Assembly (NCBI RefSeq): GCF_018687715.1
Contig: NC_056764.1
Location: 14,213,001 to 14,277,000, forward strand
From: Carya illinoinensis
Lineage: Eukaryota > Streptophyta > Magnoliopsida > Fagales > Juglandaceae
DNA: 64,000 bases
Direction of reading: 5' to 3'
Below, piece after piece: positions 24,199 through 36,531 of the stretch. How positions within the stretch are numbered: position 1 is the first letter of the stretch; each line of letters begins with the position of its first letter. The position numbers were made by a program, and so were the translations under genes. The notes beneath the pieces were generated by a model. That model was not told the DNA's origin, did not search any database, and saw only the letters and a list, made by a program, of their open reading frames with translations.

Positions 24199-24440
24199 TC
24201 ATTTTATGAGGTATCCACGCAAGCAAGAGAATGGTAATGGAATCTCATACTCATTGTCGACCTCTAAAAATTCGTTTTTGGATTGTTTTGATCCACCACC
24301 TTTCTCATCCAATGGAAAACTCGATTGAGAAGCAACTTGGCCACTAACAAATAGTGAGTTTGCATAAGAAATTGAGAGGGTGGATGAGAAATCACAAGGT
24401 GCAATATCAATGGAGGTTGGGCTGTGCAGATTCCTTCTAT
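24199..24440 (-). pseudogene. Coding-like segment conserved in the tandem units
   Basis: The minus strand of copy A reads without stops through SPTSIDIAPCDFSSTLSISY, SLFVSGQVASQSSFPLDEKG and NEYEIPLPFSCLRGYLIK, then a stop. Copy B (about 28780-29020) has one stop, and copy C (about 29770-30010) remains open with conservative changes. It looks like a fossil exon carried by the repeat. I do not recognise the protein. Confidence 0.4.
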
Positions 24441-24549
24441 ACGTTATTGTTTCTGTCTCTCACGATTTCTACTACTCGTCCCCTCATTGATCTTCAGAAA
24501 ACTCTAAAATGCTAGAAACTCCAATTAGACTGCCAAGCATGACGCTTTT

Positions 24550-27500
24550 TGTGACGCCCCCAAATTCTCGTTTGGGATCGGACGGACATTTAAAGCGTCG
24601 AGACATGCAACACAAGGTTACCTGCCCCCGTTCATGACATATAAGATGCAATGTTCCTAACATGCATCTAACAATATGCAATATTTGCAGCGGATAAATT
24701 TTTTTCTTTAGCAATACTATGCACCAAATTGAAAATATCTCAAATGCTTAAAACATACTTCATACATAAAAACCCATTGAACAACTAAGATCAGAACACT
24801 AGTCTAAAATGGTTATGATCCAAAAAGTACTAGAGATGCAACTCAATCGTACAAGTAGTAATTTACGTTAATTACTATATTAACATTGATGTCGCAACGT
24901 CGCTTAGTCAACTGTGTCTAGTTGATCAGCTCCTGATTCTCCTTCAGGTTCTGTAACAAGATCTACCATTCAGGGGGAATGGTAGTTGAGACTACCAAAG
25001 TGAGATTTGATTACAAATCTCAGTAAGTTAACAAAAAAACTTCCACACAAGCTAATGATGCATGGATGACAGTAAAAGCTTAAATGCATAATCAAATTCA
25101 TAAGTAGTCAAAGCATAACTTAGCGTACAACATAGCATAATTGACATAATTTAAATTGAAACATGAATTGAACTTGACTTGACATGAACTTGATCTGAAA
25201 CTTGACTTAGCATGAACTTGCTCTGAAACTTGAATTAATGTGAAAAATACATACTCCACAGTTATTGTGGCCCCATGTATTCTACGTGTAAATACATACT
25301 CCACAGTTGTTGTGGCCCCATGTATTCTACGTGTAAATACATATTCCACAGTTATTGTGACCCCATGTATTCTACGAAAACTTATTCTTTAACTGTTTAA
25401 ATGCATACTCCACAGTTGTTGTGGCCCCATGTATTCTACGTGTCACAATTGCTGTGTCTTACGTAGTGTATGCATCACAATTGTTGTGACCCCATACATA
25501 AGTAATCAAGATGAAACGTGACTGGAATACGAAAGGACTGAAGTCCTGACGTAACATAACGTGACTTGAACATAACTTAAAATACATGACCAACTTGAGA
25601 TAGAAATATTTCGCAACATGGCATAACATATAATAGACAACATATTTAACATGACATACTTGCAACAGTGAATATTACATGACTTGACATACATGTAATA
25701 GATGGCATACTTAGCATGATGTACTTGTAATGTACAGCAATACATGACAGAATATATTATGTAACAGATAAAAACTGATGACAGAATAAATTCTATATAA
25801 CAAACAATTACGTGATGACTTGGCATGGCACGACATATATTATAACACACATATATATATACTGTAGTTCCTTTACTTAGCACACATATACAGTAGACTG
25901 CTAGTAAGTTAAAAGCTAACTTACCTCGATCTCCGCGTTTCTTATAAAACTTCAAGTGCGATCATGAGGAACTGTAATTAGTGATTCTAAAAGTTAGAAC
26001 TAAATCACTAATAATTTAAAATATGAAAAATACTAACTTAAAGAGTAAAATTTTCATTTTACTCTTTACATGTGGGAAAATGACCGTTTTACCCATAACT
26101 TACGGATTTTGTATACTAATTCCAAAAGTTTCCAAAATTTACATTTCTCATGTAAATTTTATCCTAAACTTAAATATCAACTCAGAAAAATTTAAAACAA
26201 AGCACAACTATGGAAGACACACTATGGCCGAAACATCCATAGGCCATTTCTCTTGATTTTTGTTGCGATTCCTTCCAATTTCAAAACTCATGCTTAAACC
26301 AAAGTTTTGCAACAAATATCTTCCAATCCTAAGTTCAAAACCATACTTAAAACATCCATTTAGAAAAATTTAATAATCAACATCAAACTTTTTTGTAAAA
26401 AAAATCCAAGCACTTGAATCACAAGTTTTGACCTTAAATCAAAACATCTCCAAGAATTTCAAAAATCAAATCTTACTTCTAACATATTCATAATATCATC
26501 CTAACATCAACCATACTTTAAATCATCAAACTAAAGTCACCAAAATCACAAAATAACATTTGAAGTTTTTGGTTTTACACTTAGTCTAAAAACAGAAACG
26601 TTTTCCTCAACTAGTTTTGATAAATCTCTTGATCAATGGCTTAAGAAGGTGAGATCTTCGAAATAAAGCATCACATGGTTTAATGATGTGTCTTAAATAG
26701 GATCCAACCATCAAACTTAAAATCACATAGTTAGAAAAAAATAAACATAAATCTAATCCAAAAACTTCAAATCTTAGGCCTAACCGAAATCCTCTTGCAT
26801 AGAAAAATCATATATTTGAAACTAATACTAAATATTTCCAAAATAACATTCTAACATGAAAATAATAGACTTAGGATCATCATATAAAAATATCAAAGCC
26901 TTTAGAGTAAGATCAAACCTCGAAATATTCAAACTTTCTCCAAATAAAAACTGTTTTGCCACTTCCAGTTTTCAAGTTTCTAGATTTAAGAAAATCTATC
27001 ATCAAAAGCTTTAGTCATGTAACAAAACCTCAATGAAAACTCTTAAACACATGATAAGAACACTCTATAAAATTTTCGGACCAAGATATGTCCATTAGAT
27101 TGGTCAAAAACTCCAAAACATAACATACTCTCCAGATTCACGCCTAAAATGACCTTTCCATGGTTAAAAATACTTTTGACTGACCAAATAACCATGGAAT
27201 GATACAAAAAATACATTTACGGAAATTAGACTCAAAGAGGAACAACTTTTATGATGGAGTCATCGTGTGAAAATACTTACAAATGGTTGAAAATCCCCAC
27301 GCAAAAAGACCCATAAATCTATCCGAGAGCTCTTTTGCGTTTCTCTCTAAGAATGGGATGAAGAAATTATTAAAGTGAAGTAAAAGTGTCTTGCACGACT
27401 CAAGACTTCTGTAGGGGGATTATTTGAACCTTAATGATCATTGAGTGGAGGTATACATGTGATATGAAGTGAAGGATAGTGGGAGGCAAAGACAAAACTA

Positions 27501-28142
27501 TGGGGCATGGTGCTTGATGGGGTGGTTTCCTCCATACTATTGAGTGCAGCTTGTGGCAATGAATGATCTGCCAAGTGGGGAAGGGAACTTCTCCAAGAAA
27601 CCTTGCCAAGGTGGCTAAATTCGTGGGTCTTAGTGGGCCTCAATTTGGTTGATCAGATGAAAAAGATTTTGATTAGGTGTTATGATCTCACACCTTGATT
27701 TCCTTCACAATTCCATCTAATGGTTTCTTTTTGTGTCAAGTATCTAATACTATTAATTATGTGTGGTTGAGATCTTACCAAGTGTCCAAATAAAATTTCG
27801 CTAACCTAATTTGGACATTATACACTGTGATTTTGAAAACACTGGGCTTAGTACGTTTACCGAGGTTACTATTCACTTCAAAAATAAACGTAATAAACTT
27901 AGTACTGAAAAATCCTAAATATTCAATTAAGCCTAGTGGTGTAGACTATAATGTATTCTGACACTTTTAACTATCTCAAATAATTAAAATCGCATTTCTG
28001 ACACCAAAGTGAGTGATAACACTAACTATGTTGACAGGCTAAAACATATGCGATTAGTCAATTCGTGAAAACTTATGGGGTCTTCACGAGGTTTCTAAAG
28101 CTAATAGAAATTTCACAATTAAATTTCTAACGGGTTGTTACA
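24550..28142 (-). mobile_element. Solo LTR, 3.6 kb (copy 1)
   Basis: It begins TGTGACGCCCCCAAATTC, ends GGGTTGTTACA, and is flanked by ctttt at 24545-24549 and 28143-28147, so it has the TG..CA ends and 5-bp duplication of an LTR retrotransposon. It contains no gag or pol, primer site or second LTR, so it is a solo LTR left by LTR-LTR recombination. The length suggests a Ty3/gypsy element (Tekay/Del class has LTRs of this size); that class is inferred. The minus orientation is inferred from splice-like signals and the TGTAAC..GGCGTCACA ends. Confidence 0.82.
25246..25500. repeat. Tandem hairpin units inside solo LTR 1
   Basis: Four units of about 45 bp, plus two shorter variants, each have the form AATACAT-act-CCACA-gttgt-TGTGG-cccc-ATGTATT, in which both outer and inner arms are inverted repeats. 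The last unit (near 25470) reads TATG..TCACA..TGTGA..CATA, where both arms have changed together. Confidence 0.8.
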
Positions 28143-30469
28143 CTTTTCTCGTGGAAGAATGACCCAAATGACTTAAACCACTCACATTGAAGAAGAAACA
28201 TTCAGAAATACAAATTGTCAAGCTGTGAAGGTTGAGAGGGAGCTTGCCAAGGAAGGTTCCGAGAGGTAGGTGTTGGGCTGGGATGGGTTATAGGGCTACG
28301 AATGTAAGCGGGGGACCAAGGAGCTAGACGAAGAAGAAATCTGCGATTGGTAGATTTGAGTATAAGAGGTGTTTCTTTCTATGGTGCAATTCCACTGTCG
28401 TGTAAATTGGAAGCCAACGTGTCATGAGATTATTAGAGGGTTATTTTTTGGTGGAGTTCAACTCAACTGATTATTAGATTAACTCTTACAACTTTCCAAA
28501 ACTTTCAAATAAAAAATAATTCAGCTTTTCTAAATTTATAAAAAACCAATATTATAAAACTATATAATATGAAAAACAATAGCCGTCCACTAATGTAAAG
28601 ACACGTCAGAAATTTGAGGAAATAACAAAAACCCATCATCTATTCATTTTACACTCGATTAAAACCCTTCTAAACAAAAACATTCTTCCCTGTGAACAAA
28701 CCCCTTCCACCCCGACAACTAAAGAGCCTTCCCATGCGAAACAATCTAGCCACAATCCAATTTGCTAATAAATTGAATTCATCATTTTATGAGGTATCCA
28801 CGCATGCAGGAGAATAGTAATGGAATCCCATACCCATTGTCGGCCTCTAAAAATTCATTTTTGGATTATTTTGATCCACCACCTTTCTCATCCAATGGAA
28901 AACTCGATTGAGAAGCAACTTGGCCACTAACAAATAGTGAGTTTGCATCGGAAATGGAGAGAGTGAATGAGAAATCACAAGGTGCAATATCAATGGAGGT
29001 TGGGCTGTGCAAATTCCTTCAGTACGTTGTTGTTTTGTCTCTCACGGTTTCTACTGTCTTCCCCTCATTGATCTTCATGAAAACTCTAAAGTGTTAAAAA
29101 CTCCAATTAGGCTACCAAGCGTGGCACTTTTCTTGTGGAAGAATGACTCGAATGACTGTAACCAATCACATTGAAGAACAAACACTCAGAAATACAAATT
29201 GTTAGGCTATGAAGGTTGAGAGAGAGCTTGCCGACGAAGATTCTGAGAGGTGGGTGTTGGGCAAGGATGGGTTGCGGGGCTGTGAATGTGAGAGAGGGAC
29301 CAAGGAGGTAGATCAAGAAGAAATCTAAGAGGGGGAGATCTATGTGTGAGAGGTGTTTCTTTCTATAATGCAGTTCCATTGTCGTGTAAATAGGAAGCCT
29401 ACGTGTTCTGAGACTATTATAGGGCTATTTTTTGGTGGAGTATAGCCCGACTGATTATTAGATTAACTCTTAAAATTTTTCCAAACTTTCAGATAAAAAA
29501 TAAAAAATAATTTAGTTTTTTCAAATTTCTAAAAGAACAATAGTATAAAACTATATAATCTAAAAAAAACAGACTTTCACTTATGTAAAGACATGCTAGA
29601 AATTTGAGGAAATAACAAAAACCCATCATCTATTCATTTTATACTCGATTAAAACCCATCTAAACAAAAACCTTCTTCCATGCGAACAAACCCATTCTAC
29701 TCCGGCAACTAAAGAGCCTTTCGATGCAAAACAATCCAGACACAATCCAGTTCATCGATAGATTGAAGTCATCAATTTATGAGGTATCCATGTATGCAGG
29801 AGAATAGTAATGGAATCTCATACCCATTGTCGACCTCTAAAAATTCGTTTTTGGATTGTTTTGATCCACTACCTTTCTCATCCAATGGAAAACTCGATTG
29901 AGAAGCAACTTGGCCACTAACAAATAGTGAGTTTGCATCAGAAATGGGGAGGGTGGATGAGAAATCACAAGGTACAATATTAATGGAGGTTGCGCTGTGC
30001 AGATTCTTTCTGTACGTTATTGTTTCTGTCTCTCACGATTTCTGCTACTCTTCCCCTCATTGATCTTCATGAAAACTCTAAAATGTTAGAAACTCCAATT
30101 AGACTACCAAGCATGATGCTTTTCTCGTGGAAGAATGACCTGAATGACTAAAACCAATCACATTGAAGAAGAAACATTTAGAAATACAAATTGTCGGGCT
30201 GTGAAAGTTGATAGGGAGCTTGCCAACGAAGGTTCCAAGAGGTTGATGTTGTGCTGGGATGGGTTGCGGGGCTGCGAATGTGAGAGGTGGACCGAGGAGG
30301 TAGATGAAGAAGAAATCTGAGAGGGGGAGATCTGAGTATGAGAGGTGTTTCTTTCTATGGTGCGGTTCCAATGTTGTGTAAATGGGAAGCCTATGTGTCA
30401 TAAGATTATTTGAGAGCTATTTTTTGGTGGAGTTCAGTCCGACCAATTATTAGATTAGCTCTTATAATT

Positions 30470-30690
30470 TTTTCAAACCTTTAAATAAAAAATAATTTAA
30501 CTTTTTCAAATTTCTAAACAAAAATAATATTATAAAATAATATTTTAATTATATTTTAATTTTATAATATTTTTTATTCAACATTTTCTCTCACATTTTC
30601 TAAAATTTAAAAAATACTTAATTCAATCTTTCTTATTATTATTTACAAATTATTTTATTATAATTTACAAAATTTTTATCTATTCTCACT
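30470..30690. mobile_element. Degenerate M4-like miniature element at the end of the tandem array
   Basis: Shares AACTTTTTCAAATTTCTAAA, TTATAATATTTTTTATTCAAC and TTACAAATTATTTTATTATAATTTAC with other M4 copies. The boundaries are unclear. Confidence 0.3.
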
Positions 30691-31225
30691 CTTCTGACTA
30701 GCACTAAAATTAGTTTTTCAGGAATGTCCTGCGCCCCAACAAGCATAACAACAGCACCTGCAATTCTTTTTTAATTCATTTCACAATCAATCTGTGCAAG
30801 CTCCCATTTATTAAAATAAGTAAATAAATTTTAATTACAAAAAACTACCTTAAATTTAACATAGAGTTGTAAAAGATTTTAATATTTTTGTGTTTTATGT
30901 CTGTCCTGTTAAAGCCAGCAAAAGAAGTCTCTTGCAGAAAGCTAGGGACTCCCAAAATTAACAAAAAGTTGAGATCTTGTGACATTATTGTACGGGTTCC
31001 CAGCACAGCACGATATGTTTGAATGTGACCTTTATCGGGAATTGAAGACACCCACGTATAGACATATGACATATCCATTCAAAATTTATATAATAGCCTA
31101 ACAATCATGCGTAAGGATCAAATTCTCAATTCTCAATTCCTTTTAAATCCATCAAATAAAACATATATACTCTATCCCTCAAGTTATCAACAACGTAATC
31201 AGAACCCTTTAAACAGAAAATAAAA

Positions 31226-31396
31226 AGAGTTTTACTATATATAAATATAGTCACATATTAATCTGTATATTAATAATAATTCATTCATATTTAAAATTTA
31301 AATTAATATTATTTTTAATAAAATTTACTTTTTAATTAATTACATTATATTAATATACAGATTAATACATAATTATACATATAATTATATTTTTCC
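31226..31396. mobile_element. Miniature element, family M2
   Basis: AGAGTTTTACTATATATAAA and ATTAATCTGTATATTAAT at one end are answered by ATTAATATACAGATTAATAC and ATTATATTTTTCC at the other. Confidence 0.65.
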
Positions 31397-31399
31397 AAA

Positions 31400-32380
31400 C
31401 AAAAAACAATGTAATCAGCACCTTTGATACCTTGTAGTTGGGTGTATTGTATGCGTGCCTTGCAGAGCTTATCATGATTTGATCGATAAAAATAATATAA
31501 ATATATAAATATATTTGAAATCCTATCTGTTTTCTTGAGAAGAGGTACAGTGATTAGTGGGCGTCGGTGGTGAATTGGTGCGTACTCTGTTTGAAAACCC
31601 AACACTAACATTTTATGCGTTTAGTTGCTTGATGAATTGCGCCTGTCAATTCAAATGTGAACACCCCGACACAGGAACGCCGTCCTTATCATCAACCGTA
31701 CGTACCTCTAAAGGCAACAATAATTGACATAGCAATTGCTGTGGTGCTGTATAAATTTTGTCATTTTTTAAACATATTTAGGAGACGTCGTGTATTTTTA
31801 GAAAAATATAAATGTATTTAAAAAAAAATTATAAAAAATTTATTTTTCTGAATATTAATTATTAATAGATTAAAAATATAAAATTTATATTTAAAAATTT
31901 AACAAAATAAATCTTATAAATATAAATAAAATTATAAATACATACAGCGTTACTTATATTTTTAAACAATTGAATGATTTCATACATCAAAAATAGTATC
32001 TTTTTACTTAAAATATATTTAGTAAAGGGATACTGATTATAAGTTATAACAAAATAATAATAAATAAATAAAAAAAAGTAATTTTCATCCATAAAAGAAA
32101 AACTTGAGAAAAATGCCTTCATACGATCGGATGGTACTACAGAACTTCCACTAATTAATTGGTTTGTTTGCATCCTTTCATTTGGAAGTGGTATGAAAAA
32201 AAAAATATATATATATATATATATTATTAAATCCAAATATTTGCGTTGTAGAAAGAGAGAAAAGGTTTGTCTTTATAGAATTAAGTTTTAACGGCGACAT
32301 TAATAGAGCAAATTATATGATTCGTTTCCGTAATGTTACGTGTTACGTAATTTCGTCGAGCGAGCTATTGCTACTGAGGT
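31400..32380. other. AT-rich intergenic DNA; no gene seen
   Basis: Contains a short TA run at 32206-32223 and no reading frame with recognisable content. A stretch near 32130-32190 resembles 11570-11660 (TTGTTTGCATCC..TTTCATTT), perhaps an unclassified repeat. Confidence 0.5.
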
Positions 32381-32381
32381 C

Positions 32382-32584
32382 TGTGTTTGTTACACAAAAT
32401 TAAAAAATTTATTTTAATTTATTATTATAATTTTTTAAAATTTTTATATAAAATATAATAAATAATTTTATTTTTTTAAATTTTAATACAAAATTAATAT
32501 TATAAAATTATATTATACTAATATTTTATTTATTACAATTTAAAATATTTCATCTCATTTCATCTCATCTGTGTAACTAAACAG
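32382..32584. mobile_element. Miniature element, family M4
   Basis: Opens TGTGTTTGTTACACAAAATT and closes TTTCATCTCATCTGTGTAAC, with the M4 interior in reverse orientation relative to 37345. Confidence 0.55.
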
Positions 32585-32800
32585 GACTTGAGTCGGACTA
32601 TTGTGCCGCAAACTCTTCTCGTCCGTGCCCCCAGTTTATTTTTAATTTTTTTTATATATTTTTAAAATATAAAAAATATATTAATATACTTAAAATCAAT
32701 TCTTTAATTATTACATAAAAAAAATAAAAATGACCAGCAGCCAACAAGGGCGATCAAGACCAGGCGGCAAACAAGCTTTTCCCATCGCTATTAAGGAGTC

Positions 32801-33780
32801 AAGGGTGAACAATTAAGCCGCAACCCGACCCGACCCTGAAATTTCGACCCGATTCGATGCAAATTAACCGGGCCGAAACAGAAACGGGTCAGAATCGGGT
32901 AATTCCAGTTACTAACCGTTTGGAACAAACCGGGTCGGGTAATTACCTGTTAACCGACTAATGCTTCAAACGACGCCGTTCCTTCCCCTTCCCCCTCCCC
33001 CCATTTTCGAAAAAATCTACACAACCTCCCAACACCCCAACATCCCACCATTTTTTAATTTTTTAATTTTTTTTAATATATTTTTTGAATTTATTCTTTT
33101 TAAATTAATTTAATTATTTTATTCATTATTTATATATTAAATATTTAATAAAAAATAAAATAATAAAAATTAAAAAAAAAAAGTGGGGTGTTGGGGTGTT
33201 GGGTGGTTGTGTAGCAAAACCCCCCATTTTCTGCTCTATGCTTTCATTCGTCATTTCTTCCGAAACCTATGCCCTATGCAGTACGCCCAGCCGCCAGCTC
33301 TCAGTTCCCTCTCTGCGACTCTCCGTCTCCCAGCCTCACAGTTGCGACTCGCCCATCTCAACCCTGACTCGCCGTCTCCCAGACACCAACTTCTTCTTCT
33401 TCGGAAAGATGCTTCCGGCTTTAGGCTTGAACCGTGGCTCCATCTCCGATCTGGCCACTTGATCACCACCTGGGTTTAGATTTACCCCCTCATCTTGCTC
33501 AGTCTCTCAGCCTCAACGTCTTCGATCTCGTCGCTTGGATCAGCTGTCTCATCACCGTTTCTCTTTCTTTGCCTTTTCTCTGTGTTCTTTCGACAGATTG
33601 GGATAGACTTGACAATAACTCATGACAAAACGGAATAACCGATTCCGATCCAAAAATTTTCGAAATGGCTAATCGAGTAAAGGAAGAGTTATGGAACAGT
33701 TCCGTTCGAAACAGTGCAACTTTAGATTAGGTCGGAACATCACCTTTTCTGTTCGGGTCGGGTCGGCGCACAGCCCATTT
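32801..33780. mobile_element. hAT-like non-autonomous element with GC-rich interior
   Basis: GCCGCAACCCGACCCGACCC near the left end is answered by GTTCGGGTCGGGTCGGCGC near the right. The outside 8-mers aaggagtc (32793) and aaggtatc (33781) match at six of eight positions, as an old hAT duplication might. A pyrimidine-rich block (33280-33600) rich in CGTCTCCCAG-type motifs fills the centre. The short reading frames there show no domain. Confidence 0.5.
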
Positions 33781-34000
33781 AAGGTATCGCCAAATTGTGC
33801 AGGAGAGTATTAATATAGTGATCTGCGTTCGCATATTAACAAGATTTTATAAATTCAAAGTCATTCAATATTGGATTTTTTTAGACGGGTTTTATTAGGG
33901 TTTTGCATAGAAATATTATGCAATAAAATATATAAACTTACCTCAATTTATTAAATCTAAAAAAACACTCACGTCAATTCATTATCGTAAATATTTGAAT

Positions 34001-34261
34001 TAGAGGTGTAAAATCATATCGGTAAATTAGTTGAATTGAACCGAACTGATATGTTGTAATAAGTCCAATCTATAACTAGTTTTAAACAATGTAATACCGA
34101 TTTTCATATTTAAAAAATCAGTTTGAACCGAATCTAACAAAAATATATATACCGATAGTTAATCAGTCTGTTATTGATTCTTAAATCATCAAAATCAATA
34201 AATACTAATTCGATTATACAAAATGCTTAAAATCGAATCCAACGGGATCAATTACTCCTTA
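34001..34261. mobile_element. Possible small hAT-like element
   Basis: TAGAGGTGTAAAATCATATC at the start is the approximate inverse of GATCAATTACTCCTTA at the end. The interior has several CCGAACTGA / GTTTGAACCGAA motifs. The flanking 8-mers match poorly. Confidence 0.4.
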
Positions 34262-34910
34262 GTTTAAACCAAAAAGAAATAATAATAAACAACCATGTGA
34301 TCTTGGGTTCTGTAATTTGTTAAATAAATCAGGCATTGTGATTTGCATTTGAACAAAAATGTCCTATATAATGATTATAATCCATCAATAATATGTGACC
34401 CTAACGGTGTGTCATATTAATGGAAACGCATGTCGTTTTGTGTCATGTAATAAAAAATCTTAAAAAAAATTAAAAGGTACAAAATATTTGAAAGTTATAT
34501 ATAAAAAAGAAAAAATTTACTTATCATCATTTTCTGTTATCATTATCTAAATATTTATTAAATAATAAATTTATAATTAAAATATAATAAATAAATTTTA
34601 ATCATTCAATACCAGGAACATCATAGAGAGAGAGAGAGAGAGGGAAAGGAAAGCGAAAACAACTCTACCCGAGGCTGGGGGCCTCTCCACTCGTCACGGG
34701 GGTTGGCTGCTACCTATTTGGTCACTCTCAACTGGAAAAGCTTATTTATTGTAATTTGCAGGAGAAATTTCTTGGGATGCAGCGAAAAAAAAAAATAAAA
34801 GGAAAATAAAGAGAATCTAACGGTACGAAAAATAAAAAAAGAAAAGGGTGAGACCCGTCTTATCTAACTGACTAACAAAAGTTAAAAGAATCCTGACCAG
34901 CAGATTAAGG

Positions 34911-35112
34911 CCTTGTTGATTTTAATAAAAATTTTAACTAATCTCATTTTAAAATAATTATTATAATTTTTTTAAATTTTTATATAAAATAAAATAAATA
35001 ATTTAATCTTTTTAAATTTTAATATAAAAGTAATATTAAAATAATATATTTTAATAATATTTTATTCAACTTTAATATAAACTTATCTTATCTCATTTTA
35101 TCTCTAAAAATT
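34911..35112. mobile_element. Miniature element, family M4
   Basis: Contains TTATAATTTTTTTAAATTTTTATATAAAATA and ends ATCTTATCTCATTTTATCTC, as at 32382. Confidence 0.45.
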
Positions 35113-35319
35113 AAGATTAACATGATTTAAAATAATACGTCATATTATAAAATTATTTTTATTATAAATTATATTTAACGTATCAACATATCATATAAAC
35201 TTAATTATATGAAAGTTTTTATACTTATACCACTTCCATGGATAAACTATTCAAACTATCTAAATAAAATGCATGAGTTTCAAATCCAATGCAAGCTTGG
35301 GTTATATTTAGTAAACGGA

Positions 35320-35425
35320 AATGATTTAGCCACAAAAAATTTTATAAAAATAAATTCATAAATTGATATAACTTGATATAATACATTAAATTGTAAAATT
35401 ATTTTTATTATAAAGTAGATAAATA
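35320..35425. mobile_element. Degenerate relative of the M3 miniature element
   Basis: AAATAAATTCATAAATTGAT, TAATACATTAAATTGTAAAA and TTTATTATAAAGTAGATA parallel the element at 62624-62750. Confidence 0.4.
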
Positions 35426-35485
35426 TAATACTTTTCTTTAGTTAAAATTTATTTAATTTGTCCCTTGAAGTAAATAAATGGTGAA

Positions 35486-36304
35486 GATAGTGCATTTTAA
35501 GAAGAGAGATAGTCTTCCTTTAGAGAGAGAGGTAGTCTTCCTTCTCTCTAGAAAATCTCATTTTAGTGAGAACTGTTTCTGGAGAGGAGGGTGGAGCTGT
35601 GGCTTTTACCTCATCTCTTTCTCATTTCCATATCTGTATTGTGCATACACTTTCAATGTAGTGTTTTTTTTCTCCTCCTTCCTACGGTTTAGTTTTGGTA
35701 AGATTTATTGCTCTCTGGCTACTATCCGCCCACACACGTTGTACCATCCCATCCTATAACTGCAGATCTATTGGGAAGAAACAGAATCGGGTCAATATGT
35801 TTAGCGCGTTGTTCTCAACGTTGTACCAGCAACTTCATCTTGCTAAGATCTTCCAGATCTAGGCCATCTTGTCTCCTCCCCACTAGCGCTTGGCTGCCTC
35901 GCGCCATTTCAAAAGCGCAGGAACACAAATGATCATTGGCCGCAAAACAGTCTACTTGATGTCGTGTTTTTTACTATATCATCGTTTTTCCTAACTAATG
36001 ATCTCGAAAAAAGAACTGCGGATCTCTCCAAAAATCATTTCAAGACAATAAAATAACAATACATCCGCCACTCTCATGTCTTCTAGTGAAGGTTCAACTA
36101 TCACCAATAGTGGTTTCATTGTTCGAAACTTTTTGCGAACATCTTATTACTATCTTTTAAGACGGCATCCTCTTGGTAGGATATAAGTGAAGACCTCTTT
36201 GTACTATTGTTATTGTTCTAAAGTGTTTGTAGGGATCCTCACCCGCTCTTTATATATCATCTTTTCTACTTTTCTAATAAAGTTTACTTGCTTGCTTCAA
36301 TAAA
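35486..36304 (+). mobile_element. Retroposed block with 15-bp target duplication
   Basis: The 15-mer taaataaatggtgaa occurs at 35471-35485 and 36305-36319. The segment ends TTTCTAATAAAGTTTACTTGC and an AATAAATAAA tail, so an RNA with a polyadenylation signal was reverse-transcribed and inserted. The interior has short open frames (35478-35932) without a recognisable domain. It is either a 5'-truncated LINE-derived sequence or a retrocopy of a cellular transcript. Confidence 0.65.
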
Positions 36305-36531
36305 TAAATAAATGGTGAATATGATTTGTAGTGAATAAATAAAGTTAAAGGTGGTAGTTGGGTTTTTGAATGGACGCATCCTATAAGTTTTCAATAAATG
36401 AAATTTAATGTCGTGCATCATCGAAAGTGCCCACATTTCCTTCCTGATTCCCTAAGTTGTTGTAGTGTCAAAAGTTATTGGCTACCTTGGTATATATATG
36501 GTCAAACACCAAAGAGAAAGATACTTCAAAT

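Larger units (their letters stand above)
23512..30430. repeat. Tandem array of a 0.98-kb unit, about 3.4 copies, split by a solo LTR
   Basis: The landmark AAACTCCAATTAG/GGGC..CCAAGC recurs at 23528, 24515, 29098 and 30088, and CAAGGTRCAATATYAATGGAG recurs at 24392, 28977 and 29967. Copies are A 23512-24502 (991 bp), B 24503-29080 (980 bp once the insertion at 24550-28147 is removed), C 29081-30072 (992 bp) and D 30073-30430 (partial). The copies differ by scattered substitutions and small indels, so the array is not recent. Each unit holds a minus-strand coding-like segment, listed separately. Confidence 0.85.
33790..35470. other. Intergenic DNA with small repeats; no gene seen
   Basis: Apart from the hAT-like block at 34001-34261, an (AG)n run at 34627-34642, and the M4 and M3-like elements listed separately, nothing coding is visible. 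Confidence 0.5.

Noticed and set aside
25246..25500. The regularly spaced repeats in the solo LTR considered as a CRISPR array
   Set aside because: This is a plant nuclear genome, the units abut with little or no spacer, and the array recurs inside a second copy of the same LTR.
23502..30401. Similar minus-strand frames in each tandem unit (23502-23714, 29107-29379, 30099-30401), considered as leucine-rich-repeat genes
   Set aside because: No LRR spacing or other domain is present and the frames are broken differently in each unit.
33183..33625. Overlapping frames on both strands in the GC-rich block
   Set aside because: Long frames in several registers are expected in low-stop pyrimidine-rich DNA, and the block sits inside a hAT-like element.
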